From NCBI GenBank assembly GCA_964544475.1, contig CAZJBS010000001.1:1-64000 (forward strand): DNA of 64,000 bases. The letters are read 5' to 3'. Below, one piece after another: positions 11,374 to 19,863 of the stretch. This DNA is from CAZJBS01 sp964544475. Its GTDB lineage: Bacteria > CLD3 > SB21. A program made the position numbers and the translations under genes. Each line of letters starts with the position of its first letter. The stretch's first letter is position 1. The notes under the pieces are model-generated. The model was not told where the DNA came from, searched no databases, and saw only the letters and a list, made by a program, of their open reading frames with translations.

Positions 11374-12897
11374 ATGATCGATACCAGCAAGTCATATCGG
11401 ATACTATTCCTGAATACGCTGGCATTTACCGTCTGCTTCGCCGCATGGATGATCAACGGCGTTCTGGTGACGTTTCTTGTGGACCACGGCGTTTTCAAAT
11501 GGAACCCGATCGAAATAGGCTGGCTGCTGGGCGTACCGGTTTTGGTAGGTTCCGTACTCCGGCTGCCGGTTGGGATGCTGACGGATATGCTGGGCGGTCG
11601 ATGGGTTTTGGGAAGCTTGATGATATTTTGTGCTGCCCCGATGTTCCTTTTGTCCCAAGCGACCGATTTTCGGACCTTTCTTCTGCTGAGCTTTGGATTT
11701 GGTCTGGCGGGGTCTTCCTTTGCATCCGGTGTCGCGTACACCTGTCTCTGGTATCCGAAAGAACGACAAGGGACGGCTCTGGGCATTTTTGGTGCGGGCA
11801 ATCTTGGAGCCTCCATGACCACACTGTTCGCTCCATCATTGCTGAATTACCTGACTGCGGATGGCGCAAATCTGGAAGCCTGGAGACAGTTGCCCAAACT
11901 GTATGCGCTGGCGCTGGTAATCATGGCCGTCATTTTTCTGCTCGCAACAGAAAATCGCAAACCGGCGGACGTGAAATCCATGGGTGAACGCTTGTCGCCC
12001 CTGAAGGAAGTGCGGGTGTGGCGTTTTGGCCTGTATTACTTTTTCGTTTTCGGGAGTTTTGTTGCGTTGTCCCAATGGCTCATTCCGTATTACGTCAATG
12101 TCTATTCGTTGACGATCGTCGCCGCGGGATTCATGGCGTCTGCGTTCAGTCTGCCTGCCGGTTTGATTCGGGCGCCGGGAGGATGGCTGGCAGACAAGTT
12201 AGGTGCACGGCAAGTCCTCTACTGGGTTTTCGGTGTATGCATCATTTGCCTCTTCTTTTTGTTTGTCCCACGGATGGAAATTCAGGCGCCTGGCCAGGGT
12301 ATCATGGCGTCACAAGCCGGAGTGGTGACCTACGTCTCGCATGAAGAAATCCAAATTGATGACCTCCGATATCCCATTCAATCCCGGCATGACTCGACGG
12401 CCATCGTGAAAATTCGTTACGGAATCCATCACAATGATGAAGGGTTTCTTCCCCTTCCGACAGCTCGATTTTACCAAGAAGTGCAGGTAAGGGCAGGCGA
12501 CACGGTGTACAAAGGACAATTGATTGCAAAGGGCGTTACCCAGATCTATTTTCAAGCCAATCGTTGGATCTTTGCGTGTCTGGTGTTCGTAATCGGCATT
12601 ATGATGGGGATAGGGGGTGCGGCCGTTTTCAAACATGTGTCCGACTATTATCCGCAAAACGTGGGAACGGTGGGAGGAATTGTCGGCGTGCTTGGAGGGC
12701 TGGGGGGGTTCTTCGGCCCTCTGCTGTTTGGCTTCTTCCTTCGCGAGACTGGCATCTGGACGACATGTTTTGTGTTCTTGGCCGCCATCGCCCTGATTTG
12801 CATCATCCTGCAGCGATTTGCGGTGAAGGCCATTGTGGTGGCGGATGTCACGCGGCGGGCGCAATTGGATCAACGATCCCGCGAGCGACAGTCATGA
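11374..12897 (+). CDS. narK: Nitrate/nitrite transporter NarK with extra periplasmic domain
   Basis: This MFS nitrate uptake or nitrate/nitrite exchange protein has both nitrate signatures: GIFGAGNLGASMTTL (residues 138-152) and GGAAVFKHVSDYYPQNVG. The substrate arginines lie in VLRLPVGML and GLIRAPGGWL. At 507 residues it is longer than usual NarK (about 430-470), because residues about 301-397 form an inserted soluble segment between two helices. That segment contains GDTVYKGQLIAKG, which resembles the lipoyl/barrel-sandwich motif of membrane-fusion proteins. The stop overlaps the next start (ATGA at 12894-12897). Confidence 0.93.
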   Translation: MIDTSKSYRILFLNTLAFTVCFAAWMINGVLVTFLVDHGVFKWNPIEIGWLLGVPVLVGSVLRLPVGMLTDMLGGRWVLGSLMIFCAAPMFLLSQATDFRTFLLLSFGFGLAGSSFASGVAYTCLWYPKERQGTALGIFGAGNLGASMTTLFAPSLLNYLTADGANLEAWRQLPKLYALALVIMAVIFLLATENRKPADVKSMGERLSPLKEVRVWRFGLYYFFVFGSFVALSQWLIPYYVNVYSLTIVAAGFMASAFSLPAGLIRAPGGWLADKLGARQVLYWVFGVCIICLFFLFVPRMEIQAPGQGIMASQAGVVTYVSHEEIQIDDLRYPIQSRHDSTAIVKIRYGIHHNDEGFLPLPTARFYQEVQVRAGDTVYKGQLIAKGVTQIYFQANRWIFACLVFVIGIMMGIGGAAVFKHVSDYYPQNVGTVGGIVGVLGGLGGFFGPLLFGFFLRETGIWTTCFVFLAAIALICIILQRFAVKAIVVADVTRRAQLDQRSRERQS

Positions 12898-13994
12898 GCG
12901 CGGATCAGGCTGGTGTGCCGGCCTCTCTTCCCATTCACATGCGCGACGTGATTCGACATTTGTCTCCTGCCTATTTTGCGATGGTGATGGCAACGGGAAT
13001 TGTCAGCATCGCATCCCATTTGCTGGACATGCCGGCGATGGCGTACTCGTTATTCTGGCTGAACGTCCTGGCGTATGCCGTGTTGTGTGTCCTGAGCACG
13101 CTTCGATTAATCTGGTTCAGAGGCCAGGTTCTTCACGACCTGTTTGATCATGCCCGGTGTTCAGGCTTCTTCACTACGGTTGCGGCCACGTGCGTACTGG
13201 GATCGCAGTTCATTATACTTTGGGATGCATACGGAATGGCCATCGGGCTCTGGCTATTGGCCGTTGTTCTTTGGTTGATTCTGACTTATTCGATTTTCAC
13301 GACCCTGACCATCAAGGAAGAAAAGCCGAGTTTGTCGGAGGGCATCAATGGCTCATGGCTGTTGGCCGTGGTAGCAACGCAGTCGATTGCGGTGTTGAGT
13401 TCGAAGTTGTCGATGCATTTTATCGATTACAAACTCGTGATCAATTTTTTTGCGTTTTCCATGTGGCTGTGGGGCGGCATGCAATATATATGGATGATCT
13501 CATTGATTTTTTACCGATATACGTTTTTTAAGTTCCTGCCGGGCGATCTCAGTCCGCCGTATTGGATAAATATGGGCGCGATGGCGATATCGACGCTGGC
13601 CGGTGCGCTGTTGATTATCAATACTCCCGATGCACCCTTTCTTCTTTCCACGCTGGCCTTTCTGAAGGGATTTACGATCTTCTACTGGGCGACGGGAACC
13701 TGGTGGATTCCGATGTTGATCATTCTGGCATTGTGGCGGCATGTGTACAAGCGATTCCCTCTTTCCTATGATCCCTTGTACTGGGGAGCCGTGTTTCCGC
13801 TCGGCATGTACACGGCCTGCACGTATGAAATGGCTGAAGCAATGCGACTGGACTTTCTTCTTCCATTGCCGAGGTATTTCATTTATGTCGCACTGGCGGC
13901 ATGGAGTATGGCATTTTTCGGACTGACGCATTCGATTGTTAAGGGTATTCTCCAATCGGGTTTACGCCTCATGGCCGAACGAAGGAAATTATGA
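12894..13994 (+). CDS. TDT-family (TehA/Mae1/SLAC1-like) transporter or channel
   Basis: This 366-residue protein has about ten transmembrane helices. It begins with the family signature LSPAYFAMVMATGIVSIASH (seen as SPAYFAMVMATG). TDT proteins include TehA, malate transporters and the plant anion channel SLAC1, which conducts nitrate. Translational coupling to narK (ATGA overlap) and to the next gene (ATGA at 13991-13994) makes an anion such as nitrate or nitrite a plausible substrate, but that is inference from context. The frame extends upstream inside narK, and the ATG at 12894 is the natural start. Confidence 0.85.
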   Translation: MSADQAGVPASLPIHMRDVIRHLSPAYFAMVMATGIVSIASHLLDMPAMAYSLFWLNVLAYAVLCVLSTLRLIWFRGQVLHDLFDHARCSGFFTTVAATCVLGSQFIILWDAYGMAIGLWLLAVVLWLILTYSIFTTLTIKEEKPSLSEGINGSWLLAVVATQSIAVLSSKLSMHFIDYKLVINFFAFSMWLWGGMQYIWMISLIFYRYTFFKFLPGDLSPPYWINMGAMAISTLAGALLIINTPDAPFLLSTLAFLKGFTIFYWATGTWWIPMLIILALWRHVYKRFPLSYDPLYWGAVFPLGMYTACTYEMAEAMRLDFLLPLPRYFIYVALAAWSMAFFGLTHSIVKGILQSGLRLMAERRKL

Positions 13995-14650
13995 ATCCAC
14001 ACGATCCCCTGAAAAAACAAGCGGAAATTGACATCGACACGAAAGGACTGTCGCCAATGGACCCGCCGGACGCGTATGAGCCTCCCCTGAAAGACGTCGT
14101 GCCATACGAGCAATTGCATCCGCTTCTGAAAGAACTGTACGACGAGCATCGACAGTTCTCCGACGCGCTGAATAGCGTCGAGAATCTGATGCAGAAGATT
14201 CAAACCGACGGCTTCCAGAAAAGCGACAATGCGGAGTTCGCGAAGTTCTTCAAGCTGCTGGACGAAGACGTGATGCGCCATCACAAGGCAGAGGAGATGT
14301 GGCTGTTTCCGCTGTTGCAGAGACGGCTTCTCGAACACAACGAGCACAGTCGCGGCGACTATCCAACGACGGCGGTCGACATGATGGTGGACGATCATGT
14401 CAGGATCGTTCAGTTGTCGGCCCTGGCGTTCAATTTGATGGGCATCGCGTTTCGATTGCCGGATCGGGCTTCCGGCATTGTGGTTTTGGACCTGGCGCTC
14501 GAGCAATGCAAAGCCCTGCATGAAACGCTTAAACTGCATATCTTTCGCGAAGATCACATCCTGTGGTCTCTGGCGCAGAAATATCTGACTCGGGAAGAAC
14601 TGGATGCGTTGTACGCGCAGAGCTCTGCCGTCAAAGTCGGAAGAGGCTGA
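13991..14650 (+). CDS. Hemerythrin HHE-domain protein
   Basis: This 219-residue protein has a four-helix hemerythrin core with the expected iron ligands: His in DEHRQF, HHKAEE with Glu, DDHVRI, and the C-terminal LHETLKLHIFREDHIL. Such diiron proteins bind O2 or NO, or store iron for repair under nitrosative stress. It is coupled to the upstream TDT gene by an ATGA overlap and is followed 1 nt later by moaA. A second hemerythrin (RIC type) lies at the head of the nos operon, so each respiratory operon carries one. Confidence 0.88.
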   Translation: MNPHDPLKKQAEIDIDTKGLSPMDPPDAYEPPLKDVVPYEQLHPLLKELYDEHRQFSDALNSVENLMQKIQTDGFQKSDNAEFAKFFKLLDEDVMRHHKAEEMWLFPLLQRRLLEHNEHSRGDYPTTAVDMMVDDHVRIVQLSALAFNLMGIAFRLPDRASGIVVLDLALEQCKALHETLKLHIFREDHILWSLAQKYLTREELDALYAQSSAVKVGRG

Positions 14651-14651
14651 G

Positions 14652-15632
14652 ATGCTGAGAGATTCATTCGGGCGATCCCACGATTACCTTCGCGTGTCCC
14701 TGACGGACCAATGCAACTTTCGCTGCGTCTATTGCATGCCTGAGGACAATCCTTGCTTCCTTTCTGAAGAAACGCACATGCAACCGCACGAATTGAATCA
14801 AATCGTCGGTACGTTTGTCCGACTTGGCATAAAAAAGGTACGCCTGACGGGAGGGGAACCGCTGAGGTACAGGAACGCAACACAGGCCATTAAGACGTTG
14901 TGCCGTTATCCCGTCCAACTAACACTTACGACGAATGGACTTCTGGTACATCGCTTCATAGATACATTCAAGGAAGCCGGCATCAAGTCCCTGAATGTGA
15001 GTCTGGATTCGTTGAATGCCCCGGTTTTTTGCCGGATCACAAAAACAAACGGCTGGAAGCGTGTCTGGGACAACATTCATCTCCTGGTCAAGCACGGCTT
15101 CCACGTGAAAATAAACATGGTCGTGATGAAGGACATCAACGACGGCGAAGTATGTGACTTTGTCGAATTGACAAGGCAATGGCCTCTGCACGTGCGCTTC
15201 ATCGAATTCATGCCGTTTCGCGGAAACGGATGGCATCCCGATGCGTTCATTGCAGGATCTCGAATCCTCGAACGTATTGGAAGATGGTATGCTTTAGCAA
15301 AACTCGATGACGGAGCGAACGACACGGCGAAGAATTACAAGGTGCCCCACTTCAGAGGATCGATTGCGTTCATCAACACGATGAGTGAACCTTTCTGTGG
15401 GACGTGTAATCGGATGCGGTTGACCGCTGATGGAAAGATGAAGAATTGTCTCTTTTCCGGACAGGAAGTCGACATTCTTGGGGCGCTCCGGAACGGAGAA
15501 GACATCTCCCGGATCATAGCGGCGTGCGTGGGGATGAAGGAAAAGGAACGTGGAGGGCGCTTTCAAACCGCCAATGGCACTGGCGCAGGCCCTTTGCCCG
15601 AAGGCCGGGCCATGGTTTCAATCGGCGGATGA
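14652..15632 (+). CDS. moaA: GTP 3',8-cyclase MoaA
   Basis: This radical-SAM enzyme performs the first step of molybdopterin synthesis, needed for NarG and for the xanthine dehydrogenase encoded at 30-34 kb. The N-terminal 4Fe-4S motif is CNFRCVYC; the second cluster is CGTCNRMRLT...C. The chain ends in the conserved Gly-Gly (SIGG). The start is ATG 14652, right after the hemerythrin stop; the longer frame from 14604 overlaps that gene. It is the last gene of the nar operon. No other moa genes are in the window. Confidence 0.95.
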   Translation: MLRDSFGRSHDYLRVSLTDQCNFRCVYCMPEDNPCFLSEETHMQPHELNQIVGTFVRLGIKKVRLTGGEPLRYRNATQAIKTLCRYPVQLTLTTNGLLVHRFIDTFKEAGIKSLNVSLDSLNAPVFCRITKTNGWKRVWDNIHLLVKHGFHVKINMVVMKDINDGEVCDFVELTRQWPLHVRFIEFMPFRGNGWHPDAFIAGSRILERIGRWYALAKLDDGANDTAKNYKVPHFRGSIAFINTMSEPFCGTCNRMRLTADGKMKNCLFSGQEVDILGALRNGEDISRIIAACVGMKEKERGGRFQTANGTGAGPLPEGRAMVSIGG

Positions 15633-16068
15633 ATGGGGTTGTGTATGCACATGAGAGCCCGCGCTTACGCGCCGAAAAAATCTATTCCAAATACTCGCTC
15701 CCACGCATGGCTGCAAATTCTTTCACTGTAACTCCTAAATAGTTCTCTTTGGAACGACCCACTTTCTCGCGTTGATTCGGATCTTTCCCCTTGACAAAAT
15801 CTCCCTCATTTCAGAAATTTTGCACGTAAATATTCTCCGGTGTCTTCGTGCCAATATCCCAATCTGAATCAGAAGTCCGCTACTCTTTCATTGAGCCCAA
15901 CCTGACCAGGGCCGGATTGAATCTTACCAGCCGGGCGCAGGTGGTTTTCGAGGTTCCGTTCGTCAGACTTTCCAGGTTTGAGAAACCTGCAAAGTCCGAC
16001 GAAACAAATGTCCGAAAGAACAGTAACACGTCCGTTGGAATCAGCGATTACAAAACCCGGTATTCACC
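15633..16068. other. 436-bp intergenic region, no gene seen
   Basis: Between moaA and the AraC-type gene I find no convincing coding region; the frame at 15848-16072 starts at GTG, has no ribosome-binding site and resembles nothing. A TTGACA occurs at 15791 without a matching -10 box at 17 bp. The main feature is a long palindrome at 15961-16001. Confidence 0.5.
15961..16001. repeat. 19-bp palindromic hairpin upstream of AraC-type gene
   Basis: Arms 15961-15979 and 15983-16001 pair around a 3-nt loop (GAG) with only two mismatches out of 19. The inner part is CAGGTTT-GAG-AAACCTG. It lies 67 bp before the AraC-type start. A related palindrome follows that gene at 17192-17221, with the same TTTC/GAAA inner sequence. 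It may be a REP-like element or an operator/attenuator. Confidence 0.65.
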
Positions 16069-17184
16069 ATGATCTACAATGTATTTGCTTTCCTCGCTGC
16101 GGCCAGTGTCTTCCTGACGATGGCCCTGGCGATTTTTTTTCTGACCACGCGAAGAGGCTTCAAAAACGAAAACCGGCTTCTGGCGGCCCTGCTCGCTGTA
16201 TTTAGTCTCCAGATCGTCTATTCGTACGTGACCAGCAATTATGCGTACACGTCTTTTCTGCCGTGGCACAAATTCATCTTTGTCCTGCGGCAGGCATCGC
16301 TACTGACCGGCCCGCTGATCTACCTGTATGTCCGTTCTTTCCTGAAGAAGGACAGTGTTATGCGCCCAACGACGCTGCTCCACTTCCTGCCGTTTGTCGT
16401 CGTGGTGACTTACCTGATGATCTTCTATCAGTACGTGGACACGTTCATCATCTGGGCTTTCTCCATCAATCTGTATGACACCATTCTCATCCTGACTTCC
16501 AATTTTTTCTACATGATATTGGCGGTGTGGCAATTGCACGCCATGAATATCCACTTTCAGGATTTTTTCAGAAGGCTCTGGCTGGCTTCCCATTACGCCT
16601 GGCTCCAAATGGTCCTGCTGGGATTCATCGTCTGCTGGATCATCAATCTGAACTCCTTCGCCGTGTACGTGATCCTCCGGCAGCCGTGGTGGTGCGCCTT
16701 CACCAATAGCATCTTCGCTTTGACCGTATTCCTGTTTCTCAACGCCATCATGTTCGTACTGCTGCTCAAACCTGACGCGTACTACGTGGTCACGAAATAC
16801 AGGAATGGCCGGCTTACGGAAACGGAGAAACGCGATTATCTCGGCAAACTCACGGCGTACATGGACGCCCGGAAACCCTATCTCGATTCCGAATTGACGC
16901 TGGAAGCGCTGGCGGACGGCATTGGCATCAGCCCCCGTATCCTGTCTCAACTGATCAATGAAACGTACAACCGGAATTTTAAAGGGTTTCTGCTTGAATA
17001 CCGTCTCAGGGAGAGCATGCGCATGCTCGCGGACTCGAAGCACCACCATTTGACGGTACTCGAGATTCTCTACCAGGTCGGCTTCAACTCAAAATCGGCG
17101 TTTAACAATCAATTCAAACAATACACCAATCTGACTCCGCAGGAATTCCGCTCCCGGTACATTCCTTCACAGCAACCGGCATGA
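16069..17184 (+). CDS. 7TM membrane-bound AraC-family regulator
   Basis: This 371-residue protein has seven or so hydrophobic helices in residues 5-245 (the 7TM-type sensor often seen in Bacteroidota), then a C-terminal AraC/XylS double helix-turn-helix (about 270-371). The latter includes LTLEALADGIGISPRILSQL and ILYQVGFNSKSAFNNQFKQ. It should sense a membrane or external signal and bind DNA directly from the membrane. Targets are unknown; the palindromes on either side (15961-16001, 17192-17221) and at 17317-17338 are possible sites. The nearest possible target is the secreted protein downstream. Confidence 0.85.
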   Translation: MIYNVFAFLAAASVFLTMALAIFFLTTRRGFKNENRLLAALLAVFSLQIVYSYVTSNYAYTSFLPWHKFIFVLRQASLLTGPLIYLYVRSFLKKDSVMRPTTLLHFLPFVVVVTYLMIFYQYVDTFIIWAFSINLYDTILILTSNFFYMILAVWQLHAMNIHFQDFFRRLWLASHYAWLQMVLLGFIVCWIINLNSFAVYVILRQPWWCAFTNSIFALTVFLFLNAIMFVLLLKPDAYYVVTKYRNGRLTETEKRDYLGKLTAYMDARKPYLDSELTLEALADGIGISPRILSQLINETYNRNFKGFLLEYRLRESMRMLADSKHHHLTVLEILYQVGFNSKSAFNNQFKQYTNLTPQEFRSRYIPSQQPA

Positions 17185-17191
17185 CGACACC

Positions 17192-17221
17192 GATTTGCCA
17201 ATTTCTGAAACTTGGCAAATC
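17192..17221. repeat. 10-bp perfect inverted repeat after AraC-type gene
   Basis: GATTTGCCAA (17192-17201) and TTGGCAAATC (17212-17221) are perfect arms; with a single bulge the stem extends to about 14 bp (TTTC/GAAA). It starts 7 bp after the AraC-type stop. No T-run follows, so it is a poor terminator. It resembles the 15961-16001 palindrome in size and inner sequence. Confidence 0.55.
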
Positions 17222-17316
17222 TCGGGGCCCGCTTCCATCATTTTAATAACCCATAGTTCCGCCCTTCCAGGCAAAACGCCTTATATCGAAAATTCACTCC
17301 AAATGTATAGGAAATA

Positions 17317-17338
17317 GTCCATCTACATGCAGATGGAC
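17317..17338. promoter_or_regulatory. 22-bp near-perfect palindrome, candidate operator
   Basis: GTCCATCT (17317-17324), ACATGC, AGATGGAC (17331-17338): symmetric except for one pair in the centre. It lies about 90 bp upstream of the secreted propeller protein, where a regulator site would be expected. I see no confident -35/-10 pair beside it. Confidence 0.4.
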
Positions 17339-17427
17339 GACTTGCCTCGTTTTCTTCGGTATCTTTTGGGCATGCTTTTCAAGAAACCAAAAAGAACAGC
17401 CCAAATAATCAGCCAAGGAGCAAGAAA

Positions 17428-18882
17428 ATGAGAAAATGGTGGATTAGCGTTGCTTTTATTCTTCTGAATGGACGCGTCGTCTTTGCACAATCCATTCCGG
17501 CCGACAGTATGTACCTGGGTCAGATTCCGCCGGGCAGTACGCCAAAACCTCTGAACATGTTTGAAAATCCCGCCACGTTTGCGGCTGAGAGGATCGCGAT
17601 TTCCAATGACGGCAAGGAAATCTACTACACGGAGTTGCGCGCCTACTTTCCGACGTCCGGCGATACGATCCGCTGCTATCGGTACACCGATGGCGGTTGG
17701 ACCGGTCCTTTCGATGTTTTCAACGATTATCTGGCGCCAGCCTTGTCCACGAGCGGCGACACAATGTTTCTGCAAAACAACAGCGAAATCTACGAAACTT
17801 TTTTTTCTGTGAGGAATGGCACGAACTGGAGCGCCCCACGGAGAATTCTGAACGGTCTCAATTCCGCACATTATCTACAGGTTACCGGAAACGGCAATTA
17901 CTTTGTTTCATCCCGATCCGGATCCGGCATCGGTGGAAACGACTGGTGCCGGTTGCTGATCAACGGCACCGACACGACGGCGGTAAGCCTGGGTCTCCCG
18001 TTGAATTCGACAGCGGACAATCTCGACTTCTTCGTCGCCAGGGACGAGTCATTCATGATCATCGCCAAAGGCGGGCTGCACATAAGTTATCCCACGGAAA
18101 ACGGGCGTTGGACCAATCCCAAATCGCTCGATTCTCAAATCAATTTCGGCGCCGGTATGTGGGGGCCATACGTGTCCGCGGACCACCAATACTTGTTCTA
18201 TTCGACGGGCACTCTGCCGGACTACTCGGACGTGCATGTGTATTGGGTTCGAATTGACAGTCTGATCAACGCCCTGCGGCACACAAATTTTGTGCCTTAC
18301 CTCAAGTCACCTGTACCCGACAGGGTCGACACAGTCGGAAGGCTATTCCACTATACACTGCCCGACACCTTTTTCGTGGACGACGATGGCAGCCAGACTT
18401 TGAAGTATTCGGCGACCTTGAGCAATGGCGCGCCGCTACCGGCGTGGCTGACGTTCGATTCGCTGTCGAGGACGTTTTCGGGCATGCCGACAACGACGGG
18501 ATTCATCAATATCAAAGTCAAAGTGACGGACACGGCCATGGCATCCGCAAGCGACTTCTTCAGGCTCACGACGGTGACCAATCCCACGAGTATTGACAAC
18601 AGCCATGGCCGCGTTCCGGATCGTCTGCAACTGTATCCTAATTTTCCGAATCCGTTTAACCCCTCGACAACGATATCCTTCGATGTGCCGGAAGGCGGAC
18701 ACGTCACGCTGCGCGTATACAATGCCGCAGGTCAACTGGTGACCACATTAGTGGATCAACCCGTGAGTGCCGGGCGTCATGATGTACGGTGGAACGCGCA
18801 ACCTCTGGCGAGTGGTTTGTATTTCTGCATGATCCAGGCAGGCGGAGCACGCCAATCGCAAAGAATGATTTTGCTAAAGTGA
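17428..18882 (+). CDS. Secreted propeller protein with Por-type C-terminal sorting domain
   Basis: This 484-residue exported protein has a signal peptide ending VVFAQ. Residues 40-290 contain repeated strands of the WD40-like/PD40 type (AISNDGKEIYYTE, VSADHQYLFYS), probably a beta-propeller. About 300-390 is an Ig/cadherin-like putative domain (PAWLTFDSLSRTFSGMP, as in CADG). The C-terminal 85 residues carry the type IX sorting domain (LYPNFPNPFNPSTTI...GQLV..L....AG.H.V.W). It should be secreted through the T9SS and attached to or released from the surface. The ligand is unknown. The ribosome-binding site is AAGGAG 7 nt before the ATG. Confidence 0.8.
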   Translation: MRKWWISVAFILLNGRVVFAQSIPADSMYLGQIPPGSTPKPLNMFENPATFAAERIAISNDGKEIYYTELRAYFPTSGDTIRCYRYTDGGWTGPFDVFNDYLAPALSTSGDTMFLQNNSEIYETFFSVRNGTNWSAPRRILNGLNSAHYLQVTGNGNYFVSSRSGSGIGGNDWCRLLINGTDTTAVSLGLPLNSTADNLDFFVARDESFMIIAKGGLHISYPTENGRWTNPKSLDSQINFGAGMWGPYVSADHQYLFYSTGTLPDYSDVHVYWVRIDSLINALRHTNFVPYLKSPVPDRVDTVGRLFHYTLPDTFFVDDDGSQTLKYSATLSNGAPLPAWLTFDSLSRTFSGMPTTTGFINIKVKVTDTAMASASDFFRLTTVTNPTSIDNSHGRVPDRLQLYPNFPNPFNPSTTISFDVPEGGHVTLRVYNAAGQLVTTLVDQPVSAGRHDVRWNAQPLASGLYFCMIQAGGARQSQRMILLK

Positions 18883-18972
18883 CGAAGGCGATTTCAAATC
18901 AAGATTGCTTTCATTACTCTGCTCACCTCTCGTCAGAGTCTTTCCCACGATCGGAGAGACTCGGGGAGGTAG

Positions 18973-19000
18973 TTCAGGCTGAGCGGAGTCGAAGCCTGAA
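18973..19000. repeat. Hairpin repeat, GAGCGGAGTCGA core (copy 1)
   Basis: Arms TTCAGGCT (18973-18980) and AGCCTGAA (18993-19000) are perfectly complementary around the 12-nt core GAGCGGAGTCGA (18981-18992). The same core, with quite different self-complementary arms, occurs at 22077-22088 and, as the reverse complement with one change, at 22462-22473. Confidence 0.8.
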
Positions 19001-19100
19001 ACGGAAGAAGACAACTTCACAAAACAGAAAATCGCAATAATCCGAAATTCTCCACGAGTATTGAAACCTCTGGAGAAACAACGGCGAAAGGATATTTATC

Positions 19101-19724
19101 ATGAACACGACAAAGGTCAGGACACGAACCATGGCCGTATTCTGCCTTGTTTGTTTGGGCGGACAGGTGTTTTCGCAGGAAACATCCGGACAGGATAATG
19201 CGGTGGCGTACCGGCAGCATACGATTGGAAGCAGCGTGTTCACGCTTATGAATCTCGCGCCGGGCGATCCGCCATATTTCTTTCAGATTAACCTGGGGTG
19301 CCGTCGATCACGTACCGACCAAGTGTTTATTGAAGCCACGACGTGGACGTATTACGAACCGCTGGGTACGTATGGATCGTCGAAGAAGAAGTATCCGGGC
19401 AAGATCCGGGCGTTGGGCGTCGGCGCCGGGTACCAGCGCTTCTTCTACAAGAATTTCTATGTGACCGCACAGGCGACGCCGTTTCTTCAGCAGTTCTTCG
19501 ACGAAAATGACCACAAAATTCAGAGCGGATTTCAACTGTATCTCCAGTGGCGGCTGGGCCACCGATTCGAGTTCTTCAAGAAACGGTGGTTTCTCGAGAC
19601 GTCGCTGGCCTTCAATTATTGGCCGGTCAATACGAACTTTCCGGCCGAATTCAGGAGGATCGAAAAAGGAAAACCCAATTATTTCTTGTGTGAACCTGGT
19701 CTGAATTTTGGTTACACATTCTGA
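19101..19724 (+). CDS. Outer-membrane beta-barrel-like protein, paralogue A
   Basis: This 207-residue exported protein has a signal peptide ending GQVFSQ and alternating strands with aromatic ends to the last residue (LNFGYTF), which is typical of a small outer-membrane barrel. I do not recognise a family. It is clearly paralogous to the next gene: both share ATTWTYYEPLG / AATWKLFEPMG, a GR.R..GVG..YQR block and NYWP(V/I)N near the end. The pair is separated by a relic of an NAD(P)-binding gene. Confidence 0.7.
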   Translation: MNTTKVRTRTMAVFCLVCLGGQVFSQETSGQDNAVAYRQHTIGSSVFTLMNLAPGDPPYFFQINLGCRRSRTDQVFIEATTWTYYEPLGTYGSSKKKYPGKIRALGVGAGYQRFFYKNFYVTAQATPFLQQFFDENDHKIQSGFQLYLQWRLGHRFEFFKKRWFLETSLAFNYWPVNTNFPAEFRRIEKGKPNYFLCEPGLNFGYTF

Positions 19725-19759
19725 GAAAATGAAGCAGAATCATAACGCAGAAAAGTACC

Positions 19760-19831
19760 ATGAAAAACTACCCAGTATGTCGTGTCGGTGGCAACGCGGC
19801 CATTGCCTTGCATCTGGGACACCATATCACG
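19760..19831 (+). pseudogene. Relic of an NAD(P)-binding reductase gene
   Basis: 19798-19831 matches 20750-20783 (inside the intact NAD(P)-binding gene) at 29 of 34 positions, all differences being transitions. An ATGAAAA start-like sequence lies at 19760, just as the intact gene begins ATGAAAA. About 170 bp between the two anchor points are missing. This is what remains if the unit 'barrel gene + reductase gene' was tandemly duplicated and the first reductase copy then lost most of its body. Confidence 0.5.
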
Positions 19832-19863
19832 CTAGGCCGAGAATGTTCAAGAAGGAGTCCTGT

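Noticed and set aside
15791..15832. TTGACA at 15791 as a promoter for the AraC-type gene
   Set aside because: No acceptable -10 box lies 16-18 bp downstream; TAAATA at 15827 is too far.
15848..16072. 74-residue frame before the AraC-type gene
   Set aside because: GTG start without ribosome-binding site, overlaps the palindrome and the next start, and resembles nothing.
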